A DNA stretch of 64,000 nt. It comes from Chryseobacterium suipulveris (lineage in GTDB: Bacteria > Bacteroidota > Bacteroidia > Flavobacteriales > Weeksellaceae). Below are positions 8,464 to 16,309 of the stretch, piece after piece (position 1 is the first letter of the stretch; each line of letters starts with the position of its first letter). The notes under the pieces were generated by a model. That model was not told the DNA's origin. It saw only the letters and a list, made by a program, of their open reading frames with translations, and ran no database searches. A program made the position numbers and the translations under genes. Location of the stretch: assembly GCF_022811685.1 (NCBI RefSeq), contig NZ_CP094532.1:2453501-2517500 (forward strand), given 5' to 3'.

Positions 8464-8913
8464 GTGAAAGCGGTTATACAAAGAGTTTCACAGGCAGAAG
8501 TAAAAGTTGGCGGAGCGACTGTAGGGAAAATCTCCAGCGGATTACTGCTGCTGATCGGGATTGATGAAGAAGATGAAAAAACCGATGCAGATTGGCTTGT
8601 CCAGAAAATTGTGAATCTAAGAATCTTTGGTGACGGTGAAGGGAAACTCAATCTCTCCGTTAAAGATAGTTCTGGTGAAATCCTTTGCATCAGTCAATTC
8701 ACCCTCATTGCGGATTACAAAAAAGGAAACCGCCCCTCCTTCATCAAAGCTGCAAAACCTGAAAAAGCCATTCCCTTATTTGAATATTTCAAAGGAGAAA
8801 TCGCAAGATCGGGCTTGAAAACCGAAAGTGGAATTTTCGGTGCAGATATGAAGGTCTCTCTTCTCAACGACGGTCCGGTCACAATCGTAATGGATTCCAA
8901 AACCAAAAACTGA
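8464..8913 (+). CDS. dtd: D-aminoacyl-tRNA deacylase
   Basis: The 149-residue protein matches DTD end to end: MKAVIQRVSQAEV start, SQFTL at 77-81 (catalytic Ser/Thr region) and the Gly-cisPro motif GPVTI at 137-141. The enzyme hydrolyses D-aminoacyl-tRNAs and so keeps D-amino acids out of translation. The start codon is GTG (8464), needed to include the conserved first strand. It overlaps nothing and probably shares a transcript with the upstream lipoprotein gene. Confidence 0.95.
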   Translation: MKAVIQRVSQAEVKVGGATVGKISSGLLLLIGIDEEDEKTDADWLVQKIVNLRIFGDGEGKLNLSVKDSSGEILCISQFTLIADYKKGNRPSFIKAAKPEKAIPLFEYFKGEIARSGLKTESGIFGADMKVSLLNDGPVTIVMDSKTKN

Positions 8914-8976
8914 TTTCATTAACATCGCTTGCATTTCTGTTTTTTTCAATAAATTTGGTTAACATTAAACTTCACT

Positions 8977-9477
8977 ATGAAAAAAACGGCACTGTTCCTC
9001 GTTTGCATCGCTTTGCTTTCGTGCAAGAAAAATTCTGAATCCACTTTAACAAATAAAGTCGACAGCACAAAGATCATCGAAAGCATCAACGTCGTCCGCA
9101 CAAAATACAACGACAGCATCAGAATCCTTAACCAAAAGAATATTTTCGGTGACCTTTCCGGTTCGCGTACGCTGAAGTTTTCCAGTGATGAAGCTGCTCT
9201 TTCGGGCAAAATAAATTTCAACAAAACGGGAAGAGACGAATACGACGTCAACGGAAAAGCAGTTTCGGGCAAAAACAAAATTTCTGTAATCGGCAGTATC
9301 AGAAGGGTTTCCGACAAACATCTGAATTTTGAGGGAAGGGTCGCGCAGATGATCAATGGCAAAAAATATGTTCGGACAGAAAGAACCACATTCTTAAATG
9401 AAGGAAAAGGAAAATTCTGGCGACTTCAGGACAAAGTGAACAGCGAGGGATTTATCGAGTACATCGACATCTATTAA
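8977..9477 (+). CDS. Small lipoprotein, first of a paralogous pair
   Basis: A 166-residue protein with a lipobox ending at Cys16 (ALLSCKKN). After a charged linker comes a beta-rich domain beginning LSGSRTLKF and ending FWRLQD...EYIDIY. The next gene has the same landmarks (LSGVHSLTL, TFLSTQNRKYWRMQE, DYIDIYF), so the two arose by duplication. Function is unknown. It is probably exported to the cell envelope. A 63-bp gap follows dtd. Confidence 0.7.
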   Translation: MKKTALFLVCIALLSCKKNSESTLTNKVDSTKIIESINVVRTKYNDSIRILNQKNIFGDLSGSRTLKFSSDEAALSGKINFNKTGRDEYDVNGKAVSGKNKISVIGSIRRVSDKHLNFEGRVAQMINGKKYVRTERTTFLNEGKGKFWRLQDKVNSEGFIEYIDIY

Positions 9478-9532
9478 TCAAATTATTTTTCGCACAGTCT
9501 TTGCAAGGTTAATAAAAGCAAATCCCAAAATC

Positions 9533-10081
9533 ATGAACAAATTAGTTGTCGGTTTAGCGTTATTAACCGCATTTTCCTGCTCCAAAAAAACGGAGCAAAC
9601 CAGCAAACCAAAAGTCATTAAAGAAACCATTTATGTTGAAAAACCGGTAGAATCGACACCTTCGGTTGGTAATGATTTCAACGATGAAACCACACCTACT
9701 GAAGATGAAATTGCACCACCGCAACAAAGTCTGCCGGATTTATCGGGAGTTCATTCGCTCACTTTGCAATGGATTTCTTGGGATAAACCGGGAACAATCA
9801 AGTTCGTGCCGATCGGAAAAAACCTTTACAAAGTCACCGGAAAACAGCAAATCGGAAAACAATACCTCACCATCGAAGGCGAGATCTCGCAAGTTTCTGA
9901 AAAGGAACTGAGTTTTGACGGGACCATCAAACACAGCACCACCGCCAATGCTAACGGAAAAGAGTGTGTGAAAAAAGGACCTCAAACCTTCCTTTCCACC
10001 CAAAACAGAAAATATTGGCGAATGCAGGAAATGCAGAACTGCGACGGGATCGGAACCGACTATATCGATATTTATTTTTAG
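9533..10081 (+). CDS. Small lipoprotein, second of a paralogous pair
   Basis: A 182-residue protein with a lipobox ending at Cys16 (TAFSCSKK), then a Pro/Glu/Thr-rich linker of about 45 residues and a C-terminal domain shared with the preceding protein. Differences from its paralogue are a longer linker and two cysteines in the C-terminal domain (ECVKK and QNCDGIG), which could form a disulfide. Function unknown. The hydrolase gene begins 32 bp downstream. Confidence 0.7.
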   Translation: MNKLVVGLALLTAFSCSKKTEQTSKPKVIKETIYVEKPVESTPSVGNDFNDETTPTEDEIAPPQQSLPDLSGVHSLTLQWISWDKPGTIKFVPIGKNLYKVTGKQQIGKQYLTIEGEISQVSEKELSFDGTIKHSTTANANGKECVKKGPQTFLSTQNRKYWRMQEMQNCDGIGTDYIDIYF

Positions 10082-10113
10082 TTTTGATCATCACGAAAAT
10101 TCAAACGCAAAAT

Positions 10114-10896
10114 ATGCTGAACCACGAAATCACCGGCAACGGAAAAGAAGACCTTATCCTGCTTCACGGCTTTATGGAAAACCTGATGATTTGGGAGGAA
10201 ATGGAGGAAAAACTCTCGAAGAAATTCCGCATCACCAAAATTGACCTTCCCGGACACGGAAAATCGAAAACTTATGCCGAAATCCATACGATGGAACTGA
10301 TTGCAGATGAAGTAAGGAAAGTTGCGGAGAAACTGGAACTCAAAAAATTTCATCTTTTAGGACATTCGATGGGTGGTTACGCATCACTCGCTTTTGCCGA
10401 AAAATTTCCCGAAATGCTGAAATCCTTGACTTTGTTCTTTTCCACATTTCTGCCCGATGACGACGAAAAAAAAGAACAGCGTCGAAAAAGTTTCCGCGTA
10501 ATCAAAGACGCCTTTCCCCATTATGTGAATGCAGGGATTCCTAATCTATTTAGTGAAAACGAAAGAGATGTGCTTGAAGGGAAAATCAATTTAGCGAAAG
10601 AAGTTGCACTTTCCACAAAACCTGAAGCTGCACTTGCGGCGGTAAAAGGAATGATCGAACGCACCGACAAAACTTCGGTAATGGAAAACTTTGCAGAAAA
10701 AATTCTGGTGATTACAGGAAAACACGACACTGCCGTGAAAAACGATCTGCTGCAAAAACAGCTTCCCGACAGAACCAATATCAAGTTCTACCAGTTAGAT
10801 TGCGGACACAACGGACATTTGGAAAAATCTGAAATCTGCGCCGCGATTATCAACACGGAGCTGCTGCATAACCTGCCGAAGCATTTGGTGTTTTAA
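10114..10896 (+). CDS. Alpha/beta hydrolase
   Basis: The 260-residue protein shows the hydrolase fold. It has an HGF oxyanion region near residues 18-20, the nucleophile elbow GHSMGG with Ser85, an acid residue in the GKHDTAV segment and His near residue 232 (CGHNGHLEK). The start at 10114 is the first that gives the typical MLNHEITGNGKED beginning; the open frame continues upstream through the previous gene without homology. It may be an esterase, MenH-like or lactone hydrolase; the substrate cannot be told. Confidence 0.9.
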   Translation: MLNHEITGNGKEDLILLHGFMENLMIWEEMEEKLSKKFRITKIDLPGHGKSKTYAEIHTMELIADEVRKVAEKLELKKFHLLGHSMGGYASLAFAEKFPEMLKSLTLFFSTFLPDDDEKKEQRRKSFRVIKDAFPHYVNAGIPNLFSENERDVLEGKINLAKEVALSTKPEAALAAVKGMIERTDKTSVMENFAEKILVITGKHDTAVKNDLLQKQLPDRTNIKFYQLDCGHNGHLEKSEICAAIINTELLHNLPKHLVF

Positions 10897-10938
10897 TTAA
10901 GAGTCTGTATAAGTTTTATTCAAGAAAAATATTAGATC

Positions 10939-10980
10939 GGAAATTTTCTTTACCCCAACCCTAAAGAGCGGAAAATTTCC
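10939..10980. repeat. Dispersed interrupted palindrome, copy A
   Basis: GGAAATTTTC and GAAAATTTCC arms flank a core containing ACCCCAACCCTAAAG. The same unit recurs near 36067 and 55675 (different intergenic gaps), with the core varying only at a few bases. It is located after the hydrolase gene and before the nrnA stop. Confidence 0.7.
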
Positions 10981-11010
10981 TTCAAAATAAACAGGACCTA
11001 ATGATCTTAA

Positions 11011-12018
11011 TCAAAAATCTTCCGCTTCAATTTTTTCTTTAAAATCCTCGATCGTATCCTCGATGGATTTGAAATATTTTCCACCCGCCGCGTTGATGTG
11101 TCCGCCGCCGTTGAAATACTTTCTCGAAAACTGATTCACATCCACATCTTCTTTGGAACGGAAAGATATTTTGATAAAATCCTCGTAAAGATCTTCCATA
11201 AAAAACGCGGAAACCTGGGTTCCCATAATGCTCAAACCGTAATTTACAAATCCTTCGGTATCTCCTTTCTGGAAACCATATTCCTGAAGTTCCTTTCTTT
11301 TGAGCCAAAGTATTGCGACTTTTCCGTCTTTCACCACTTCGATTCTGCTTAAAATCAATGATAATAAGTGAAGTCGTGAAACCGTATTCGTGTCCCAAGT
11401 GTTGGAAGCAATCATCGCGGGGTCGGCTCCCTTGTCGATAAGGTTTGCAATAATATGGTGCGTTGTCGCCGAAGTGGAACGGAACCGGAATCCGCCGGTA
11501 TCGGTCATGATTCCGGTGTAGAGACATTCGGCGATGTCTAAATTGACCAGCTTCTCGTCCTCCATCGCTTCGATGAAGTGATAAACCATCTGCGAAGTTG
11601 CAGGAATGGTGGTGTCGGAATAAACGAAATCGAAATCTTCCGGTTGCTGGTGGTGGTCGATCAGGATTTTTATTCCACGTGCTCTTTCAATCCACGGTCC
11701 GACTATGTTTCCCGCTCTGTGCGACGCATTGAAATCGAGGATGAAAACCACATCAGCATTTTGGATAGTTTCTGCGGCGAGTTTTCTCTTATATTCAGAG
11801 ATAATGATCTTCTTTGCTTCCGGCATCCATTTCAGGAATTTCGGGAAATCGTTGGGTACGATCACATCTGCTTCGAGACCTTTCTGCTTCAGATAGTGCT
11901 TCAAACCGAGCGACGAACCGATTGCGTCGCCATCGGGATTGTAGTGCGTGATGATGACAATTTTGTTTTCGGGTTTCAGGAGCTGGTTGATGTCTAATAA
12001 TTCTGAAGGCGTGAACAT
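11011..12018 (-). CDS. nrnA: DHH-family phosphoesterase, NrnA-like (oligoribonuclease / pAp phosphatase)
   Basis: With the ATG at 12018 the protein has 335 residues; an upstream TTG at 12042 would add 8. It carries the DHH domain signatures THYNPDGDAIGSS (Asp29, Asp31) and IDHHQQP (121-123), and the DHHA1 motif GGGHINAAGG near the C terminus. NrnA-type enzymes degrade nano-RNA and 3'-phosphoadenosine 5'-phosphate with Mn2+. It stands alone, convergent with the hydrolase gene. Confidence 0.9.
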   Translation of the reverse strand: MFTPSELLDINQLLKPENKIVIITHYNPDGDAIGSSLGLKHYLKQKGLEADVIVPNDFPKFLKWMPEAKKIIISEYKRKLAAETIQNADVVFILDFNASHRAGNIVGPWIERARGIKILIDHHQQPEDFDFVYSDTTIPATSQMVYHFIEAMEDEKLVNLDIAECLYTGIMTDTGGFRFRSTSATTHHIIANLIDKGADPAMIASNTWDTNTVSRLHLLSLILSRIEVVKDGKVAILWLKRKELQEYGFQKGDTEGFVNYGLSIMGTQVSAFFMEDLYEDFIKISFRSKEDVDVNQFSRKYFNGGGHINAAGGKYFKSIEDTIEDFKEKIEAEDF

Positions 12019-12210
12019 AAAAAGGTTAATTGTAATTGGCAAAGATAGTTTTTTTGTTTGTTGTGGAATATGGCAGAATCTCTAAACTGAAGAAAAACAA
12101 AACCACCAACTTTTCCCGAAACTGCATAAGGAGAACTTCCGCCGCGCAAGCGATTAACTCAATGGTTTTAATTGTTTTAAAAGAATCGTTGAATCTCATC
12201 AATGAGATTT

Positions 12211-12288
12211 GCAGCGGCATCCTTTTTTATTTTTGGCGAAGGGAAAAGTTCGGGCAAAATAAAAAAGATACAGCGGAAAGCGCGACCC
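12211..12288 (+). repeat. Stem-forming dispersed element, copy 1
   Basis: The conserved ends GCAGCGGCATCCTTTT and AAAAGATACAGCGGAAA flank a variable centre. The flanks pair: ATCCTTTTTTATTTT with AAAATAAAAAAGAT. A second copy on the minus strand (58171-58242) pairs with different bases at the same place, which suggests that structure is kept. Confidence 0.6.
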
Positions 12289-12381
12289 GAGGAGAGGGAA
12301 AATTTAGAGATTCCCGTTTGTAAGCGATGGAGAGGGATACGCCCAAAACATTTTCATTTTAATAGAAATTTTAAAATTTAA

Positions 12382-12412
12382 TTTGCAGAAAATAAAAAGT
12401 TTAGTATCTTTG
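12382..12412 (+). promoter_or_regulatory. Promoter of rpmH
   Basis: TTTG, 19 bp, TATCTTTG, a near-ideal Bacteroidetes -33/-7 pair, 46 bp before the rpmH ATG. Confidence 0.8.
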
Positions 12413-12458
12413 CACTCTGAAAAATAAGACAAGGTTTTATACTTAAAAATATTGAGCA

Positions 12459-12617
12459 ATGAGCAAGAGAACATTCCAGCCATCCGAGAGAAAAAGAAGA
12501 AACAAGCACGGTTTCCGTGAAAGAATGTCTACGCCGAACGGAAGAAGGGTTTTGGCTGCGAGAAGAGCAAAAGGCAGAAAGAGTTTAACTGTAAGTGCAG
12601 CGCGCGCTAAGAGATAA
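12459..12617 (+). CDS. rpmH: 50S ribosomal protein L34
   Basis: A 52-residue highly basic protein. The start [19 protein letters not shown] and the body [21 protein letters not shown] are diagnostic of L34. It is the smallest clear gene in the window. It has the promoter at 12382-12412 and a terminator at 12645-12676. dnaA is not nearby. Confidence 0.97.
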   Translation: MSKRTFQPSERKRRNKHGFRERMSTPNGRRVLAARRAKGRKSLTVSAARAKR

Positions 12618-12644
12618 TCTCTGGAATTATCGATATACAAAATG

Positions 12645-12676
12645 TGCTTGAAAAGTAAATTTTCAGGCATTTTTTG
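12645..12676 (+). terminator. Terminator after rpmH
   Basis: TGCTTGAAAA pairs with TTTTCAGGCA (one G-T pair) around a 5-nt loop and is followed by six Ts. Confidence 0.8.
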
Positions 12677-12765
12677 TTGTTAAAATTTGCTAAAAATTGG
12701 CGACTGAAAAAGTAATTCGCTATTTTTGATTCTATTATTCACCAAAAAAATCTTTTTACTACGAT

Positions 12766-13476
12766 ATGCCACATTCAACCCAGGAAGGACAGAACGTGAT
12801 TCACCTGAGAAACGCCAAGATTGCGCAGAAGAATTTCACCGTTCTCAATGATGTGAATCTCAACATAAAAAAAGGCAGATTCTGCTACCTGATCGGGAAA
12901 ACCGGTTCGGGAAAAAGTTCCCTGCTGAAAACGCTTTACGGGCATATCCCACTCGGAGCGGGCCATGGAAACATCGCGGGATTCGACCTAGAGAAACTCA
13001 GAACATCGGATATTCCCAATCTGAGAAGGAAGCTTGGAATCGTATTCCAGGACTTTCAACTCTTGACCGACAGAACCGTGGAAAAAAACCTGCGCTTCGT
13101 ATTGGAAGCGACTGGCTGGAACGACAAGAAAAAAATGCAGGACCGCATCGACGAGGTATTGGCAAGTGTGGGAATGAAGTCGAAAAAACATAAAATGCCG
13201 CACGAACTTTCCGGTGGTGAACAGCAGCGTATCGCAATTGCAAGAGCTTTATTAAATCATCCCGAATTAATTTTGGCAGATGAGCCGACCGGAAACCTGG
13301 ACCCCGAAACCTCCAACGAAATCATGACGCTCCTGAAACAGGTGGCGCACGAAAATAATTCTGCCGTGGTGATGGCGACACACGATTACCACATGATCCA
13401 AAACTTTCCGGGAGAAGCGATCAGATGTGAAGACGGAAAAGTAACGGTTTTAGATACTGCCGAACTTTTCGAGTAA
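12766..13476 (+). CDS. ftsE: Cell-division ABC ATPase FtsE
   Basis: The 236-residue ATPase has Walker A GKTGSGKS (44-51), the signature LSGGEQQ (148-154) and Walker B LILADEPTGNLD (168-179). Close similarity to FtsE rather than a general transporter is suggested by the short length, the GxxFxVLNDVNL start and the QDFQLLTDRTVEKN segment. With FtsX it couples ATP hydrolysis at the divisome to cell-wall hydrolase control. ftsX is not adjacent, which is common in Bacteroidetes. Confidence 0.88.
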   Translation: MPHSTQEGQNVIHLRNAKIAQKNFTVLNDVNLNIKKGRFCYLIGKTGSGKSSLLKTLYGHIPLGAGHGNIAGFDLEKLRTSDIPNLRRKLGIVFQDFQLLTDRTVEKNLRFVLEATGWNDKKKMQDRIDEVLASVGMKSKKHKMPHELSGGEQQRIAIARALLNHPELILADEPTGNLDPETSNEIMTLLKQVAHENNSAVVMATHDYHMIQNFPGEAIRCEDGKVTVLDTAELFE

Positions 13477-13486
13477 GAGAACACAG

Positions 13487-13519
13487 AAAGCCATTCCGAT
13501 CGGGATGGCTTTTTTTTAA
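13487..13519 (+). terminator. Terminator after ftsE
   Basis: AAAGCCATTCC pairs with GGGATGGCTTT (one mismatch) over a 4-bp GATC centre, followed by a run of Ts. Confidence 0.85.
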
Positions 13520-13558
13520 TCTTTATGAACTGGAGTTAATTTATCATCCACTAAAATC

Positions 13559-14020
13559 ATGAAGACAAGCGGTAAAGACTTCCTATTCGTCGGTATGCAG
13601 ATGGTTTTGTTTGCACTTTATCTTTTTGATCCTTTGCCAAAATTTGAAATCGCTGGTGTTTTCTCCTATATCGGTCTCGTTGTAGCTCTGTTTGGAATTG
13701 TGATCGCAGCGGTCGCTGTACTGAAGCTCCGCTGGAATCTCACAGCTTTTCCGACGCCGAAATCCGGTTCGCAACTCGTCACTTCGGGAATCTATCGATA
13801 CGTTCGACATCCGATTTACTCGGGAATTCTGCTTTTCGTATTTGGTTATGCAGTTTTCAGAATGTCACTTTTCAAATTGCTTATTACGGTTTTGTTGCTC
13901 ATTTTGTTCCGCTTTAAATGTGGTTTCGAAGAACAACAACTCCGGAAAAAATATCCGGAGTATATTATTTACCAAGAAAGAACAGGAATGTTTTTTCCGA
14001 AAATCTTTACCAAAAAATAG
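13559..14020 (+). CDS. ICMT/PEMT-type membrane methyltransferase
   Basis: The 153-residue protein has four hydrophobic segments (about residues 8-22, 32-52, 86-104 and 105-120). It contains the family motif GIYRYVRHPIYSGIL, and EEQQLRKKYPEY near the C terminus completes the S-adenosylmethionine-binding region. Family members methylate isoprenylcysteine, phospholipids or other membrane-embedded substrates. The bacterial substrate is unknown. It ends 4 bp from the convergent kelch gene. Confidence 0.85.
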   Translation: MKTSGKDFLFVGMQMVLFALYLFDPLPKFEIAGVFSYIGLVVALFGIVIAAVAVLKLRWNLTAFPTPKSGSQLVTSGIYRYVRHPIYSGILLFVFGYAVFRMSLFKLLITVLLLILFRFKCGFEEQQLRKKYPEYIIYQERTGMFFPKIFTKK

Positions 14021-14024
14021 GATT

Positions 14025-15623
14025 TTACTTTCTCAATAGTTTTCGGGTCACATAAAATTTATCGTCAAAAATAACGGTCAGGACCACGAATTTTTCACTG
14101 CTTTTCTCCAGCTGCACATCGAAGCTTTGCTTCCCTGCCGCTTTGGTTGAAGACAAGCCATTCCGGATGATTTTGCCCGAAGCATCGGTAAGTAGCCAAT
14201 TGATTTTCGTAGTTTTATCTAAGTTAAAGGTTACTTTGAATTCGGTACTGAACGGATTGGGCGAAACGCTGATCTGAAATGGGTTTCTTCCGTCGATTAC
14301 CTCATCGGTCGCCATCGGGTTTTTGGTAAGCCGCACTTCATACACAGAAGCATCCGCCGACGTAAGCGCAGTCTGATTACTGGAAAAAGGGTTAAGCGAA
14401 GAACTTTGAATTCCGCCCACAATATGCCCGATCACAAATGAATTTTCGGTAATGTCGTTCAGTTTCAATACTCCATTCGGATAGTGCGGATTAGTCCAGT
14501 TGTACAGAAATTCGGCGCTCGCACCCTTCAGATTAGGCATTTCCTGTGGAAGTTTGAATTCCTGAAGCTGCCCCAAACTGTTTCTCGTAACGCGACTGAT
14601 CGTCTTCACAAATGGAACCTGATTGTCCTGAATCAACGTTCCATTCTGATAATAATACTGACTTATTCCACCAAAAAACAGGGAATGCATTTCATTTGCG
14701 GAAGCATCATAAAGCGCCGCATTTGCAGAATGGTAATTGCTGAGGTATTGGTTGAACGCCGTCACCGGAGTATGTCCTGCCGCCGTAATTTCAACAGGAT
14801 AGAGGAATGGCAAATCGGCATTGATCTGGAAAACGCCGGAAGAAATCATGAGTCCGGGTTCGCCGTTTGGATAAATCTGAGGAACCAAATTATAATCTCT
14901 TCTGCGAAGATGTACCGGATCATTAATCACCGAATAATTGCTGAAACTGAGCTGTGTTCCGCTATTGTCGATATTGAACATCCGGATTTCGTTGGTATAA
15001 GTCTGTATGAAAGTCGGGTTGTTCATCGGGTTGTAGCGTCCATCGAAACGGTGTCCGCCTACCAAATAAAATTTACCGTTCAGCTGGTTGAGATGTCCAC
15101 CGGTAACGGCAAAATTATCATGAGTAATCTGCTTAAAAAATGGGGTAATTGAAGTTCCCGAAATCACCGCATTCATCAATCCAGGAATATCAACGGAGGT
15201 CAGATTCGGGTAGGTAATATGGTCGTTTGCCGTGACAGAAAAACCGTATCCGCCGACAATGTACAGCGTAGTTCCGTTCTGGTCAAAATTCATATTAGTG
15301 CTCTGCAGCTGCTCTTTCAGTCCGGCAGGAAGCGTGTTTACACTCGCACTCCACAATTGTTGCGTATTGATATCTACCACATAAATATCCGTATTATTGG
15401 AAGCTTGCGGAAAAGAACTGAACGGTTGCCGTGCATGCATGCCATCTTTTCTCCCGCCAATCAGCAGCCATTTTCCGTCGTGCTGCGCGTGTACAAAGGA
15501 ATGCAAACCGGGAAATTCGGGCACGGAAACCGGCACTAAAGAAAGCGTATAATCAAATGAAGTTTGCGCTTTCAGAAGAAAAGCGTGAGCAAAAGCTATA
15601 ACCAAAAAAGCGATTTTTCTCAT
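14025..15623 (-). CDS. Kelch-type beta-propeller protein with T9SS type A domain
   Basis: With the ATG at 15623 the protein has 532 residues and a signal peptide ending LKAQ. An open frame 9 codons upstream lacks a signal-like start. Kelch-like repeats are visible (GGRKDGM, YIVGGYGFS, YLVGGHRFDG, FFGGISQYY), giving a beta-propeller. The C terminus shows the type A sorting domain (PFQISVSPNPFSTEF...KFVVLTVIFDDKFYVTRKLLRK), so it is exported by T9SS. An operator-like palindrome lies 43 bp upstream (15666-15679), shared with tolC and the rhodanese gene. Confidence 0.85.
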   Translation of the reverse strand: MRKIAFLVIAFAHAFLLKAQTSFDYTLSLVPVSVPEFPGLHSFVHAQHDGKWLLIGGRKDGMHARQPFSSFPQASNNTDIYVVDINTQQLWSASVNTLPAGLKEQLQSTNMNFDQNGTTLYIVGGYGFSVTANDHITYPNLTSVDIPGLMNAVISGTSITPFFKQITHDNFAVTGGHLNQLNGKFYLVGGHRFDGRYNPMNNPTFIQTYTNEIRMFNIDNSGTQLSFSNYSVINDPVHLRRRDYNLVPQIYPNGEPGLMISSGVFQINADLPFLYPVEITAAGHTPVTAFNQYLSNYHSANAALYDASANEMHSLFFGGISQYYYQNGTLIQDNQVPFVKTISRVTRNSLGQLQEFKLPQEMPNLKGASAEFLYNWTNPHYPNGVLKLNDITENSFVIGHIVGGIQSSSLNPFSSNQTALTSADASVYEVRLTKNPMATDEVIDGRNPFQISVSPNPFSTEFKVTFNLDKTTKINWLLTDASGKIIRNGLSSTKAAGKQSFDVQLEKSSEKFVVLTVIFDDKFYVTRKLLRK

Positions 15624-15636
15624 GATATTTTTTTTG

Positions 15637-15679
15637 CAAATTATTAACAAAACATCAGGTATTCTGTAACCTACATTAC
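15637..15679 (-). promoter_or_regulatory. Predicted Crp/Fnr activator site and promoter of the kelch gene
   Basis: On the minus strand GTAATGTAGGTTAC is followed after 22 nt by TAATTTG. The same palindrome and spacing occur before tolC and the rhodanese gene, but here the -7 copy lacks one T. Confidence 0.6.
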
Positions 15680-15706
15680 AAATCCTGCTATTCTATTAAA
15701 AATTAA

Positions 15707-15916
15707 TTAGCAACCGCAGCTATCTCCTTCCTTATCTTTAATTCCGAATTTCTCCAGAATATTTCCTAGCAAACACCAGTTGGTAAATGCCGATTGGAAA
15801 AGGTTTGCACCTACAAAACCGGTTAACCAGAACCAGTTCTGGTTCACATAGATTCCTAATAATAAGCTTGCCAAAATCATGGTTCCGGCTACGGCGTGAA
15901 TTGTTCTTGTTTTCAT
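15707..15916 (-). CDS. DUF2892 (YgaP-type) membrane protein with C-terminal Cys cluster
   Basis: A 69-residue protein with two hydrophobic segments (about residues 8-24 and 28-45) and a cytosolic C terminus ending DSCGC, with another Cys at 48. DUF2892 is the membrane part of E. coli YgaP, which is fused there to a rhodanese domain. Here a rhodanese gene lies separately at 22423-22782 in the same locus. The C-terminal cysteines suggest metal or persulfide binding. It follows the PII-like gene by 18 bp. Confidence 0.8.
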   Translation of the reverse strand: MKTRTIHAVAGTMILASLLLGIYVNQNWFWLTGFVGANLFQSAFTNWCLLGNILEKFGIKDKEGDSCGC

Positions 15917-15934
15917 ATATTTTAATTTTAATTG

Positions 15935-16240
15935 TTAAGCAAAATTTTCGAGGGCCAACGTCGCAATATGTATTTTCGATTGAAATTCCTGTTTATTATT
16001 GAAGCGCTGAATTCGTTCATAAATCAAATCCACAAAATTGTCGTCCACAAAAACGGTGAACATTAGTGAATCACTTTCTGCAATACCTGATGAGAACCAG
16101 TTTTCTGAAGAAAGACTTCCGCCATTGATTTTAAATCCCTTTACTTCGGAATAGGAAAAAACCTTTACTCCGGAATGAGTGAGGATGTCTTTGATGTTTT
16201 TTTCGAATTCGTGTATCGCTGTAATTAATAGTAGTTTCAT
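15935..16240 (-). CDS. PII-like signalling protein (GlnB/CutA superfamily)
   Basis: The 101-residue protein fits the PII topology by eye: strand KLLLITAI, a helix, strand VKVFSYSEVKGF, a middle loop, strand LMFTVFVDDNF, helix VDLIYERIQRF and final strand SKIHIATLALENF. The loop is short and has no equivalent of GlnB Tyr51, so it is not a classical nitrogen sensor. It lies between the RND permease and the DUF2892 gene, so it may sense a small molecule for the efflux system. Family membership is inferred, without a search. Confidence 0.6.
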   Translation of the reverse strand: MKLLLITAIHEFEKNIKDILTHSGVKVFSYSEVKGFKINGGSLSSENWFSSGIAESDSLMFTVFVDDNFVDLIYERIQRFNNKQEFQSKIHIATLALENFA

Positions 16241-16262
16241 TGTTTTGAATTTTTTTTGAAAA

Positions 16263-16289
16263 CCCTGCCGGAATTTGACTTCCGGCGAG
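16263..16289 (-). terminator. Hairpin between the RND permease and PII-like genes
   Basis: CCTCGCCGGAA and TTCCGGCAGGG (minus strand) pair with a 6-nt loop (7-bp GC-rich core, 16267-16286), then a short TTTTC. It could be a partial terminator lowering expression of the downstream PII-like gene. Confidence 0.55.
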
Positions 16290-16309
16290 GTCTTCTCATT
16301 AAAAATAAA

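Larger units (their letters stand above)
12043..12458. other. Intergenic stretch with a structured repeat and the rpmH promoter
   Basis: No plausible gene lies in these 416 bp. Inside are an 8-bp inverted repeat (AATCTCAT / ATGAGATT, 12192-12209), the structured element at 12211-12288, and the rpmH promoter at 12382-12412. Two open frames across it are rejected because they overlap repeat sequence. Confidence 0.7.

Noticed and set aside
12036..12323. Open frames on both strands between nrnA and rpmH
   Set aside because: They cross the structured repeat element and have no recognisable domain or codon pattern.
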